Positions 37,756-46,264 of a stretch of DNA of 64,000 nt are shown here, in pieces. This stretch comes from Luteimonas gilva (GTDB lineage: Bacteria; Pseudomonadota; Gammaproteobacteria; Xanthomonadales; Xanthomonadaceae): contig NZ_SZUA01000002.1 in the NCBI RefSeq assembly GCF_005239095.1, forward strand, positions 620,001 through 684,000, in the 5' to 3' direction. The notes beneath the pieces are model-generated. The model saw only the letters and a list, made by a program, of their open reading frames with translations, was not told where the DNA came from and did no database searches. The translations under genes and the position numbers were made by a program. Position 1 is the first letter of the stretch. Each line of letters opens with the position of its first letter.

Positions 37756-38451
37756 ATGAGCGCTCCCACGCCCGATCCGCGTTTCGTGATCGTCCCCGCA
37801 CGCCGCCACGCCTGGCGTTGGGGCCTGCTGATCGCCTTGCTGTGGCTGGCATCGCTGGCTGCGGTGTGGTGGTTGTTCGGCCGCGCCGCCGAGCCCGCCG
37901 CCGCGGCCGGACCTTCGCCGGAACAATCCGCGCAGTCTCAACAGCAACTGGCGACGCTGCAGATGTCCGACCGGATCAGCCGCCAGGCGAACCGGGAACT
38001 GCAGCAGACCCTGGCCGAACGCGAAGAGGAAATCGCCGGCCTGCGGGCGGACGTGGCCTTCTACGAGCGTTTGGTCGGCGCCACCGGCCAGCGCAAGGGT
38101 TTGAACGTGCACGAAATCCAGATGCGCCGCGACAACGACGGCAGCTGGCGCTACACCGCCACGCTCACCCAGAACTTGAATCGGGGCGCTGTCACTAAAG
38201 GTGACCTGACTCTCAGTGTGGAAGGCACCCGCGATGGCAAACTGACCCGGCTGGATTGGGGACAACTGCTGCAGAATCCGCAGGCGCCCGCGCAACGCTT
38301 CGAATTCCGCTATTTCCAGCGGCTCGAAGGCAGCGTGCTGTTGCCGCAGGGATTCGTGCCGGGCCGAGTGATCGCCCGGGCGCGCGCCGACGGGGGCGGA
38401 AGCGCGGAGCAGGCGTTCTCCTGGCAGGACGCCATTGCGACCACCGAGTGA
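37756..38451 (+). CDS. DUF6776-type single-span membrane protein
   Basis: 231 residues: a short basic cytoplasmic N-terminus, one transmembrane segment (WGLLIALLWLASLAAVWWLFG, about 22-42), an Ala/Gln-rich coiled coil (about 55-100, REEEIAGLRADVAFYERLVG) and a beta-rich domain (WRYTATLTQNLNRG ... FEFRYFQRLEGSVLLPQGFVPGRVIA). This is a conserved family of unknown function in Xanthomonadales, often upstream of a bactofilin gene as here: the bactofilin start lies 16 bp after this stop, so they form an operon and may act together at the envelope. Confidence 0.75.
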   Translation: MSAPTPDPRFVIVPARRHAWRWGLLIALLWLASLAAVWWLFGRAAEPAAAAGPSPEQSAQSQQQLATLQMSDRISRQANRELQQTLAEREEEIAGLRADVAFYERLVGATGQRKGLNVHEIQMRRDNDGSWRYTATLTQNLNRGAVTKGDLTLSVEGTRDGKLTRLDWGQLLQNPQAPAQRFEFRYFQRLEGSVLLPQGFVPGRVIARARADGGGSAEQAFSWQDAIATTE

Positions 38452-38467
38452 TGGGGAGAGCACCGAC

Positions 38468-38914
38468 ATGTTCGATCGAGACAAAGAACGCATCCGACGC
38501 GCCCAGCGCGCCGGCCAAGTCGACACGCTGATCGGCGAGAAAGTCGTCATCCGCGGCGACATCCATTTCAGCGGCGGGCTGTACCTGGCCGGACGCGTGC
38601 ACGGCTCGATCAGCGCGCAGGACCCGGGCGCGATCCTGACCCTGGCCGAAAGCGGCCTGGTCGAAGGCGAAGTGCGCGCGCCGGTGGTGGTGATCAACGG
38701 CGAATTGCGCGGCGACGTCCACGCCAGCGAGCGGGTCGAATTGGCCAGCAACGCGCGGGTGCTGGGCAACATCCACTACAAAGTGGTGGAAATGGCCGCC
38801 GGCGCGGCGATCAGCGGCCGCCTGCTGCATGCCGAGACCCAGCAACTGCATGCCGTGCCCGAGGCCGAGCATGCGCCGGATCGGCCGCTGCGGCTGAACA
38901 CCGCGGCCGCCTGA
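38468..38914 (+). CDS. Bactofilin-family polymer-forming cytoskeletal protein
   Basis: 148 residues. The central beta-helix repeat region reads DTLIGEKVVIRGDIHFSGGLYLAGRVHGSI ... GLVEGEVRAPVVVINGELRGDVHASERVELASNARVLGNIHY, the right-handed helical repeats of bactofilins (DUF583), with short disordered tails at both ends. Bactofilins polymerise without nucleotide and scaffold envelope enzymes or polar structures. The start at 38468 follows GGGGAGA. It is coupled to the upstream membrane protein, which could be its membrane anchor (inference). Confidence 0.92.
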   Translation: MFDRDKERIRRAQRAGQVDTLIGEKVVIRGDIHFSGGLYLAGRVHGSISAQDPGAILTLAESGLVEGEVRAPVVVINGELRGDVHASERVELASNARVLGNIHYKVVEMAAGAAISGRLLHAETQQLHAVPEAEHAPDRPLRLNTAAA

Positions 38915-38936
38915 ACAGAAACTCCGGCGGAAGCGC

Positions 38937-39011
38937 GTAGCCCGGGTAAGCGCAGCGCACCCGGGAACACGCTGCGATTCGCCCCGGGTGCGCTGCGGTT
39001 ACCCGGGCTAC
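38937..39011. repeat. GTAG-headed REP-like inverted repeat (CCCGGGTAAGCGCAGC family)
   Basis: GTAGCCCGGGTAAGCGCAGC starts the left arm, and the right arm closes GGTTACCCGGGCTAC. The same family occurs at 55153-55236. It lies between the bactofilin and erpA genes and is followed by a half-copy of the GGCTGAAGCC family. Confidence 0.85.
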
Positions 39012-39113
39012 GCCCGCTGTCGGGGCTGAAGCCCCTCCCACAAAAGCCGCTGCGCAACGCAGCGGATCGGCCACGGGATTGAAAACCCGCGGCCGGCGGC
39101 CCATCTTGTCGGC

Positions 39114-39488
39114 ATGGATATCGTCTCCGCCGGCTCCACGCCCCATTACCAGCAGCTCGACGCGCCGCTGCTCTTCAGCCCCGCCGCCGCCGCCAAGGTG
39201 CGCGAGCTGGTGAAGGAAGAGGGCAACGCCGCGCTCAAATTGCGCGTCTACATCCAGGGCGGCGGCTGCTCCGGCTTCCAGTACGGCTTCGAATTCGACG
39301 AACAGCAGGCCGAAGACGATCTGGCGATCGAAACCGACGGCGTCGTCCTGCTGGTCGATCCGCTCAGCCTGCAATACCTGATGGGCGCGGAAGTCGACTA
39401 CACCGAAAGCCTGCACGGCGCGCAGTTCGTGATCCGCAATCCGAACGCGAAGACCACCTGCGGCTGCGGCAGCAGCTTCACCGTCTGA
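39114..39488 (+). CDS. erpA: Iron-sulfur cluster insertion protein
   Basis: A-type Fe-S carrier of 124 residues that delivers clusters to apoproteins such as IspG. The three cluster cysteines are Cys52 ([11 protein letters not shown]), Cys116 and Cys118 (CGCGSSFTV), in the invariant A-type spacing. [17 protein letters not shown] and [29 protein letters not shown] are family signatures. The N-terminal 15 residues are a variable extension. No isc or suf genes are nearby. Repeat-rich DNA follows. Confidence 0.94.
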   Translation: MDIVSAGSTPHYQQLDAPLLFSPAAAAKVRELVKEEGNAALKLRVYIQGGGCSGFQYGFEFDEQQAEDDLAIETDGVVLLVDPLSLQYLMGAEVDYTESLHGAQFVIRNPNAKTTCGCGSSFTV

Positions 39489-40130
39489 TCGTCTGAGGCG
39501 TCGGTAATTACCGTCATCCCAGCGAAAGCTGGGATCCATTTTGCTTTTGCCGTTGCCTTTAAGCCGTCATCCCCGCGAAGGCGGGACTGCGGAGGCAGGA
39601 CGCCGGAGCGAACATTGGCGAAGCCGATGGCCCGAAGGGCGCGCCGCAGGAGCGTCGCGTAATCCAGTGACTTCGCTTTTGCTCGTCGCCTTGCTCTTGC
39701 CGTCATCCCGGCGAAAGCCGGGACCCAGGGCTCCGATATTCGTGCAGATCGCGGTGCGGCTCGCTACATGGACAAAAGCTTCCGGGCTGACGCCCGGGTC
39801 ACTTTCTTTACTGGCATAAAGAAAGTAACCAAAGAAAGTGCCTAACTTCAACGGCGGTGCGTGAAGTCGCGCGTCTCAATCCGCCGGGCGTTGCGGCTGG
39901 ACAGCACGCCGATTCTCGGTCTCGGCCCGAAGTTCGATGGCAGGCGGTTGGTTCGACGTCGCTTCGCTGCGTGGTCGCTGGCAGGCCTGGGGTGAGAGCC
40001 TGCCGCGCCTGAAAACAAAAGCGTCGTTGCGAGTCGGCCGCGTCGGCCTAGATCTCGACCTGCGCCTAGGATGACGGCATTTTGACGGCTCCGAGTACAC
40101 TGCCTCCGCCGCAGCGTCGTCCAGAACCAC
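39489..40130. other. Repeat-rich intergenic region, no gene seen
   Basis: About 640 bp holding three heads of the CGTCATCCC(A/G)GCGAAAGC family (39511, 39564 and 39701) and an inverted-repeat tract TTTCTTTACTGGCATAAAGAAAG near 39800. Open frames across it are composed of repeat sequence and have no coding character. The nudC promoter should lie at its right end. Confidence 0.7.
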
Positions 40131-41048
40131 ATGGCCCCGCAAAACCCCCGCGACCCGCAACCCACCTTCGCCTTCTCCGATCCGGGCCCGGACCGCGCCG
40201 ATCACTTGCGCGACGATCCCACCGCCCTCGCCGCGCTGTGGAAGAACGGCAAAGTCCTGCTGATCGACGGCGAAGGCCAAACCAGCGCCGACGCCGACAA
40301 GCATCTGCTCGCCGCCGCCGGCGCCGAACTCGACTACGCCGCGCTGCAACCCGTATTCCTCGGCCTGCGCGGCGACGAAGCCTGGTTCGCCGCGCGCACC
40401 GCCGAAGCCGACACCGACGCCGCGCCGCGCATCGATCTGCGCAACGCCGCCGCGCTGTGGCCCGGCTTCGAAGCCAGCGTGTTCGCGCAGGCGCGCGCGC
40501 TGCTGCATTGGCAAAGCCGCCATCGCCATTGCAGCGTGTGCGGCGGCGCGCTCGAATTCCTGCGCGGCGGCTGGCTCGGCCGCTGCTCCGCCTGCGCCGC
40601 GGAACATTACCCGCGCACCGATCCGGCCGTGATCGTGGCCATCACCGACGGCGAACGCCTGCTGCTAGGCCGCCAGGCCGCGTGGCCGCCGCACCGCTAT
40701 TCCACTTTGGCCGGCTTCGTCGAACCCGGCGAATCGCTGGAGCAAACCGTGGTGCGCGAAGTGTTCGAGGAAAGCGGCGTGCGCGTGCGCAGCAGCCGTT
40801 ATCTCGCCTCGCAACCCTGGCCGTTTCCCGGTTCGTTGATGCTGGGCTTCATCGCCCGCGCCGAACCCGACGAACCGCGCGCCAGCGACGAACTCGAGGA
40901 CGCGCGCTGGTTCACCCGCGACCAGATCGGCGCGGCGATGCGCGGCGCGTCCGGCGAAGGCGGATTGCTGCTGTCGCCGTCGATCTCCATCTCGCGCTGG
41001 CTGATCGAAACCTGGTACGACAACCCCGGCGCCGCGCCCTCGCGCTAG
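40131..41048 (+). CDS. nudC: NAD(+) diphosphatase (Nudix), de-NADding
   Basis: Hydrolyses NAD(H) to NMN and AMP and removes NAD caps from RNA. 305 residues. An N-terminal domain is followed by a zinc ribbon with Cys134, Cys137, Cys152 and Cys155 (CSVCGG ... CSACAAEHYPRTDPAVI), then the Nudix box (GFVEPGESLEQTVVREVFEE with SGV) and the NudC-specific SQPWPFPGSLMLGF. All catalytic glutamates are present. It begins an apparent operon with ampE, which starts 9 bp after its stop. Confidence 0.94.
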   Translation: MAPQNPRDPQPTFAFSDPGPDRADHLRDDPTALAALWKNGKVLLIDGEGQTSADADKHLLAAAGAELDYAALQPVFLGLRGDEAWFAARTAEADTDAAPRIDLRNAAALWPGFEASVFAQARALLHWQSRHRHCSVCGGALEFLRGGWLGRCSACAAEHYPRTDPAVIVAITDGERLLLGRQAAWPPHRYSTLAGFVEPGESLEQTVVREVFEESGVRVRSSRYLASQPWPFPGSLMLGFIARAEPDEPRASDELEDARWFTRDQIGAAMRGASGEGGLLLSPSISISRWLIETWYDNPGAAPSR

Positions 41049-41057
41049 AATCCAATC

Positions 41058-41969
41058 ATGTCGACCACCCTGATCGCCGTCGTCGTCGCTTTGCTGTTGG
41101 GCCACGCGGCCCAATCCCTGGCCGCATCGGTGCGTCATTACGGCTGGTGGGGCAATTGGCTGCGCTGGCTGGGCGCGCAGTTCGGCGAAGGCGGGTTCTG
41201 GCGCGGCCGCTACGGCATCGCCGCCGCGCTGCTGCCCCCGGTGGTGACCGTGGCGCTGTTCCAACTGGCGCTGGACGAACCGCTCCTGGGCCTGGCCGGC
41301 TTGCTGCTCAACATCGCGGTGCTGTTTTACGCCTGGGGTCCGCGCGACCTGGACTTGGACGTGGACGCGATCGCGCAGGCGCAAGACCCGGTCGCGCGCC
41401 GCGACGCCGCCGCGCGCCTGTGGCCGCACGACCAATCGCCGTCGCTGGACGGCCCGAGCCTGGTCGATGCCGTGTTCCGCAACGGCCTGCGCCGCTGGTT
41501 CGGCGTGCTGTTCTGGTTCCTGCTGTTCGGCGCCTGTGGCGCGCTGCTGTACCGCCTGACCGCGCTCGCCGCGGAAGGCGACGAATCGCATCTGCTGCCC
41601 GGCGAAAACGCGAGCGGCGCGCGCGCCTTCCTGACGCTGCTGGACTGGCCGGTGGCGCAGCTGATGACGCTGTCGATGGCCTTGGTCGGCAATTTCGATA
41701 CCGTGCTCGGCGCCTGGAAAGAAGGCGGCGGCGCATCGCTGCAGATGAACACCGATTTCCTCGGCGCCGTCGCCCGCGCCAGCGTGCGCAGCGAGATGGC
41801 CGACGAAGCGCAGGACTACGCCGAATCCGGCGTCGCCAGCGGCACCGCCGTCATCGCCCAAATGGGCGAGATGCCCGAACTGCGCGACGCGATGAGCCTG
41901 ATCTGGCGCATTCTGCTGCTATGGCTGGCGGTGATCGCCTTGTTCGTGATCGCCGGCTGGGTGACCTAG
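41058..41969 (+). CDS. ampE: AmpE-like inner-membrane protein
   Basis: 303 residues with a hydrophobic N-terminus, a central polar region (PRDLDLDVDAIAQAQDP), two more transmembrane segments (WFGVLFWFLLFGACGALLYRL) and a final helix (LLLWLAVIALFVIAGWV). The pattern matches AmpE, an accessory membrane protein in cell-wall recycling and beta-lactamase signalling whose exact action is unclear. In enterobacteria ampE follows ampD; here it follows nudC instead and no ampD is in the window, so the symbol is by family resemblance. Confidence 0.8.
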   Translation: MSTTLIAVVVALLLGHAAQSLAASVRHYGWWGNWLRWLGAQFGEGGFWRGRYGIAAALLPPVVTVALFQLALDEPLLGLAGLLLNIAVLFYAWGPRDLDLDVDAIAQAQDPVARRDAAARLWPHDQSPSLDGPSLVDAVFRNGLRRWFGVLFWFLLFGACGALLYRLTALAAEGDESHLLPGENASGARAFLTLLDWPVAQLMTLSMALVGNFDTVLGAWKEGGGASLQMNTDFLGAVARASVRSEMADEAQDYAESGVASGTAVIAQMGEMPELRDAMSLIWRILLLWLAVIALFVIAGWVT

Positions 41970-42015
41970 CCGCGCTTGTTGTTGCCCCCTTTTTCAAAGG
42001 GAGCAACGGCAAGAG

Positions 42016-43902
42016 CTACGCCGCGTCGCCGCGCAATGCCCGCACTTTCGCTTCCAACATTTCCGCCGTCGCCTCGCGCCCGTCCACCGGCGCATCCGCC
42101 GCCACTTCCACATGCGCGCGGAAGCGCCGCGGCACGCGCATGCGGCCCATGCGGTTGTCGCGATGGCTCCACATGCTGCTCCACATCCCGCGCAGCGCCA
42201 TCGGCACCACCGGCACCGGCCGCTTGGCCAAAACGCGCTCCACGCCCGACTTGAACGCGGCGATCTCGCCGTCCGTCGTCAACCGGCCTTCCGGGAAAAT
42301 CCCCACGATTTCGCCTTCGGCCAGCGCGGCGTCGATCTCCTCGAACGCCTTCTCCATCAACGCCGGATCCTCCTTCGCCCCGGCGATCGGAATCGCCTTC
42401 GCATTGCGGAAGATGAAGCGCATCACCGGGATGTTGAAGATCTTGTAGTACATGACGAAGCGCACCGGCCGCGGAATGCTGGCCGACAAAATCAGCGCGT
42501 CCATATAGCTGACGTGGTTGCACACGATCAGCGCCGGCCCTTCGTCCGGCACGTTCTTTTCGATGCCGTGCAGCTTCAGCCGGTACATCGACCGCACCAG
42601 CACCCAGCTCAGGAACCGCATCGCGAATTCGGGCACGATGCTGAAGATGTAGATCGCCACCAGCGCATTGGCGATGGCCAGCGCCAGGAACACCTGCGGG
42701 ATCGTCCAGCCGAAGAAACGCTGCACCACGATGCCCAGCACCGCCGCCAGCACGATGAACAACGCGTTCTGGATGTTCATGCCGGCGATGACGCGCGACA
42801 GCTCGTCTTTCGGCGTGCGGCTCTGGATCAGCGCGAACAGCGGCACCACGAACATGCCGGCGAAGAAGCCGATGCCGGTCAGGTCCAGCATGATCCGCCA
42901 GCTGCCGGCCTGCTGCACGAATTGCGGAATCGTCAGTCCGGACGCCGGCGCCAGGCCGCTGCGCGCGAAATACAGATCCACCATGAAGGCGCTGATGCCG
43001 AACGCGCCCAGCGGCACCAGGCCGATTTCCACCGTGCGCGCCGACAGTTTCTCGCACACCAGCGAGCCGGCGCCGGTGCCGATCGAGAACAGCGCCAGGG
43101 CGAAGATGTACAGCGGCTGCAATCCGCCCAGGTTCGTTTCGGCATAGGTCGGCAGCTGCGCGGTCAGCACGGTGCCGACGAACCAGAACCAGGACACGCC
43201 CAGGATCGAATTGCGCACCGCCAGCTGCTTGCGAGTGAGCCGCCAGATGGCCAGCGATTCGGGCAGCGGGTTCCAGTTGATCTTCAGGTCCGGCGCGCCG
43301 GCTTCGGCGCGCGGAATCGCGCGGCTGACCGTATTGCCCAGCACCGCCAGCGCGATCACCGCCGTGGCCGCCGCTACTGGCCCGTGGCTACCGGCCAGCT
43401 GGAAGATCAGCCCGCCGAAGATCATCCCGCACAGGATGGAAATGGACGTGCCCATCTCCACCAAGCCGTTGCCGCCGGTCAGCTCCTCCGGCTTCAGCAC
43501 CGAGGGCAGGATGGAGTACTTCACCGGCCCGAACAGGGTGGACTGCACCCCGGTGCAGAACAGCGCCACCAGCAGCACGGCCATGTTCTGGGTCAAAAAG
43601 CCCACCGCCGCCAGCGTCATGATCGCGATCTCCATCGTCGTGGTGATCCGGATCAGCTTGGATTTCTCCAGCTTTTCGGCGATCTGCCCGGCATGGGCCG
43701 AGAACAGGAAGTAGGGCAGGATGAACAGCGCCGGCGCCAGATTGGTGTACAGCGTCCGCTGCTCCGGCGTGACCCCCAGCCAGAACAACAGCCCGATGAT
43801 CGCCTGCCGGTAGACGTTGTCGTTGAACGCGCCCAGGGACTGGACCAGGAAGAAGGGCAGGAAGCGGCGCTGCTTGAGGAGTTCGAACTGGTTGTGGGCC
43901 AT
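42016..43902 (-). CDS. MFS lysophospholipid transporter fused to 1-acylglycerol-3-phosphate acyltransferase (LplT-PlsC type)
   Basis: A 628-residue two-domain membrane protein. Residues 1 to about 415 form a twelve-helix MFS domain of LplT type (FLPFFLVQSLGAFNDNVYRQAI; FGPVKYSILPSVLKPEELTGGNGLVEMGT). Residues from about 430 form a PlsC acyltransferase with the catalytic His and Asp in NHVSYMD, the substrate motif FPEGRLTTDG and VVPMALRG. Together they would flip lyso-phospholipid inward and re-acylate it, or acylate lysophosphatidate. The E. coli system has LplT separate and an Aas synthetase; this fusion lacks the acyl-ACP synthetase domain. It is convergent with ampE. Its start faces the accessory island. 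Confidence 0.93.
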   Translation of the reverse strand: MAHNQFELLKQRRFLPFFLVQSLGAFNDNVYRQAIIGLLFWLGVTPEQRTLYTNLAPALFILPYFLFSAHAGQIAEKLEKSKLIRITTTMEIAIMTLAAVGFLTQNMAVLLVALFCTGVQSTLFGPVKYSILPSVLKPEELTGGNGLVEMGTSISILCGMIFGGLIFQLAGSHGPVAAATAVIALAVLGNTVSRAIPRAEAGAPDLKINWNPLPESLAIWRLTRKQLAVRNSILGVSWFWFVGTVLTAQLPTYAETNLGGLQPLYIFALALFSIGTGAGSLVCEKLSARTVEIGLVPLGAFGISAFMVDLYFARSGLAPASGLTIPQFVQQAGSWRIMLDLTGIGFFAGMFVVPLFALIQSRTPKDELSRVIAGMNIQNALFIVLAAVLGIVVQRFFGWTIPQVFLALAIANALVAIYIFSIVPEFAMRFLSWVLVRSMYRLKLHGIEKNVPDEGPALIVCNHVSYMDALILSASIPRPVRFVMYYKIFNIPVMRFIFRNAKAIPIAGAKEDPALMEKAFEEIDAALAEGEIVGIFPEGRLTTDGEIAAFKSGVERVLAKRPVPVVPMALRGMWSSMWSHRDNRMGRMRVPRRFRAHVEVAADAPVDGREATAEMLEAKVRALRGDAA

Positions 43903-43955
43903 AGGTCCGGGCCGGGCTGCGGTGGGGCGAGCCTACCAGAGGCGGTTGGCGGTCC

Positions 43956-44137
43956 GCAGGTCAATCGTTTTGCACACCGATCTTTATAGGGATAAATCGC
44001 GGGTTGCTGCTTCAGTTATTCCATATTCCAGAATGCGGAATATTTGGGGTTTCGGAGACAAGGCGGGTCTGCTGACGGCAGTTGTGGCTCGCAGGTCAAT
44101 CGTTTTGCACACCGATCTATATAAGGATAAATTGCGG
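43956..44137. repeat. 47-bp direct repeats flanking a palindrome
   Basis: Copy 1 (43956-44002) and copy 2 (44091-44137) start GCAGGTCAATCGTTTTGCAC and differ at three positions. Between them lies ATATTCC-AGAATGC-GGAATAT (44023-44043). A third partial copy, GCGGGTCAATTGTTT, begins at 44141. They stand at the left edge of the accessory island and may be a recombination, partition or regulatory site; I cannot tell which. Confidence 0.75.
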
Positions 44138-44257
44138 ACTGCGGGTCAATTGTTTGCGGACAGGCTTTCGCGCTTGAACTCGCGACATAGCGCATGGCCA
44201 TCGTCATGCGCGGCTTCCGTCTCTTGAGCTTCCAACACATGGAAGGGAGACGGAAAG

Positions 44258-45970
44258 ATGGCCGAGGCTTCGACGCTTTTGTTCGATGGACTGAACGCCT
44301 TGCACGGCGGCCCGCTCGATGATGCCAGCGGCTATGTCTTCTACCGCGAGCTCTACGGCCACCTCGATGGCATGGTCAAGCAGTTTGGCCTAGATCTATT
44401 CGGCCGCATGCTGGCCTGGATTAGCGCCGCTGCGACCATGCTGCTCACCTTGTGGCTGCTGATCGAGGGCTATCGCATCCTCATCGGCCACTCGCAGCGT
44501 TCGATGACGGCGTTTGTCACCGACATGCTGCAGGCGGTGATGATCGCCACCCTCGCCACCGGTTCGGCTTTGGGCGGCAGCACCTTGTACGACTGGGTCG
44601 GCCATGACTTCGGCCAGATGGTCCACCATGTCCTGACCGGCCAGGATGGCGACGTCTTCGAAGGCATCGACCGCACGCTTGGTTACATGCAATTGGCCTT
44701 CGGATTCATCGACGAAATACAGACCGGCGCTAACGAAGCGCTGGAAGACGACAAGCTCCGCAACCTGAGCCTCGTCGCCTTGGGCATGGGCGGTCCGGCC
44801 ATCGTCGCCGGGGCTTTGCTACTTATGTACAAGGTGATGCTGGCGCTGTGTCTGGGTTTCGCGCCGCTGTTCGTGCTGTGCCTGCTGTTTCCGCAGACCA
44901 AGACGCTGTTCTGGAACTGGCTGAACTACCTGGTCGGCACCTTGTTCGCCCTATCGGTACTGCACGTCATGGCCGCGATCGCTACGGACATGATTTGCGC
45001 CGTCGCGGTCACTTTCTGGACGGGCAAGCTTACCGGCGCAACGGTGGAAGGCGTCAACAGTCTGGCGATGCAGCAAGGTGGCCTGGGGCTGCTGCTGACT
45101 ACATTGATCATGGGCGCGCCGGCGATAGCGGCCAAGTTCTTTAAGGGGTTGCTGGGGAACTTTAATCCCTATTCGGTGTTCGGCAGTGCGGGCGCTGGTC
45201 ACTCCGGCACGACTGGTGCCTCTCGTGCGCATTCGCATACACCTGCATACGCGAGCCCGGGTCGCCGCTTGCATACGCCCATGCATGCGCATCGTGCGGC
45301 AATGCCCGCGCGCGCAACTGCACAAGAAGATCGGATCAAGCCGACTGAGGATACGCGGTCGTTCTTGGAGCGGTATCCGAATGCAACAGCGGCATTGAAT
45401 GCCTCGGGCGGGCCGGGGGATCCGCTCCCGGAAGCGATACGGGCTGCTGCTAGCGACGCTTCCCGTCTCAGGGTCTATTCGGATGCGGATATTCAATTCG
45501 TCATGACAGAAAGGATGGAAACGCCGTCTGGCGGATATCTAGAGAAACCAAGATTTCTTGAACCCGGGTCAGGCGAATACGAAGCCGCTAAAGCAAGGTT
45601 CGGGTCGGCCAACCTGCGCGAAATAGCGAATGCCGTGAACACGTTAGGCGAAAAATTGGCTCGGCGAGGCGATCCAGAAGAAATTAGAACATTCAACAAC
45701 ATCAGATCGATTGCGGTAGAGGTAAACCCGGGGCATGCGCACGGTGCCACGTATTCGGCCAAGGCACATGACGGCGCCATCTACATCAATCCAGAGATAT
45801 TTGCAGATTATTCGGAGTTAAGACAGGCAAACCGCATGGCTCATGAGTTCCGACATCTGATGAAAATCAATCAAGAGCTAACTGGGTCAGAGTACGCGGC
45901 AAAGCACTCTCCCGCAGAAAACGATGCGGAAGAATTTGCCAAGGAGCTATTCGGAAAGGATTCCAAATGA
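44258..45970 (+). CDS. VirB6/TrbL-family membrane protein with C-terminal HExxH putative metallopeptidase domain
   Basis: 570 residues. Residues 1 to about 300 carry the TrbL/VirB6 type IV secretion channel pattern: hydrophobic segments near 50-70, 170-230 (LVALGMGGPAIVAGALLLMYKVMLALCLGFAPLFVLCLLFP) and 260-300. A His/Ala/Arg-rich, probably disordered linker (about 305-360) leads to a C-terminal domain unlike VirB6. This ends MAHEFRH (His529, Glu530, His533) followed by AENDAEEFAKEL, a zincin-type HExxH with a downstream Glu as in ImmA/IrrE-like peptidases. GC falls near 45.45 kb, within the C-terminal part, suggesting a swapped-in domain. No other type IV secretion gene is nearby. A lipoprotein gene overlaps the stop (ATGA). 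It looks like a toxin-tipped orphan VirB6; this role is inference. Confidence 0.75.
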   Translation: MAEASTLLFDGLNALHGGPLDDASGYVFYRELYGHLDGMVKQFGLDLFGRMLAWISAAATMLLTLWLLIEGYRILIGHSQRSMTAFVTDMLQAVMIATLATGSALGGSTLYDWVGHDFGQMVHHVLTGQDGDVFEGIDRTLGYMQLAFGFIDEIQTGANEALEDDKLRNLSLVALGMGGPAIVAGALLLMYKVMLALCLGFAPLFVLCLLFPQTKTLFWNWLNYLVGTLFALSVLHVMAAIATDMICAVAVTFWTGKLTGATVEGVNSLAMQQGGLGLLLTTLIMGAPAIAAKFFKGLLGNFNPYSVFGSAGAGHSGTTGASRAHSHTPAYASPGRRLHTPMHAHRAAMPARATAQEDRIKPTEDTRSFLERYPNATAALNASGGPGDPLPEAIRAAASDASRLRVYSDADIQFVMTERMETPSGGYLEKPRFLEPGSGEYEAAKARFGSANLREIANAVNTLGEKLARRGDPEEIRTFNNIRSIAVEVNPGHAHGATYSAKAHDGAIYINPEIFADYSELRQANRMAHEFRHLMKINQELTGSEYAAKHSPAENDAEEFAKELFGKDSK

Positions 45971-46257
45971 AGGCAGTGCTGGTAATCGTGTTTTTGTTGC
46001 TGATTGGATGTGCACAAAAACCCATAACTTCAAGTGGGCCGTGCGATATCGAGCCGCTCGCTTCTGCCACTGATGGCCAAAGGTGCGTCTTTAAGGAAAT
46101 AGCTAAACGCTGTAATGCAGTCGACGAATGCTTGGTCCATTGCTGGAACGACGGCAGGGGCAAGGGGGTGGGCGGCGGCTGCCATCACCTCTGCTGGGGC
46201 AGCAAGTCATTGGATTGGGCGCCACCCCAGTCCGTCAATCACTGCCCAGCAGAGTAG
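45967..46257 (+). CDS. Small Cys-rich lipoprotein, candidate immunity protein
   Basis: 96 residues. MKAVLVIVFLLLIGCAQ is a lipoprotein signal with lipobox LIGC (lipidated Cys15). The mature part has eight further Cys (GPC, QRC, KRC, DEC, VHC, GGC, HLC, NHC), so several disulfides in the periplasm are likely. The start ATG overlaps the stop of the VirB6-HEFRH gene in ATGA, so translation is coupled. Lipoproteins encoded right after toxin genes often protect the periplasm (as Tfi proteins do for type IV secretion effectors); that role is inferred from position. I recognise no named family. Confidence 0.72.
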   Translation: MKAVLVIVFLLLIGCAQKPITSSGPCDIEPLASATDGQRCVFKEIAKRCNAVDECLVHCWNDGRGKGVGGGCHHLCWGSKSLDWAPPQSVNHCPAE

Positions 46258-46264
46258 ATGCCAG

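Noticed and set aside
39511-39730. CRISPR-like recurrence of CGTCATCCC units
   Set aside because: Units are inverted and irregularly spaced with no uniform spacers, and no cas genes are present; they are palindromic intergenic repeats.
39567-39851. 94-codon frame in the erpA-nudC gap
   Set aside because: It is translated from CGTCATCCC-type repeats (ALGPGFRRDDG-like peptide) and has no coding character.
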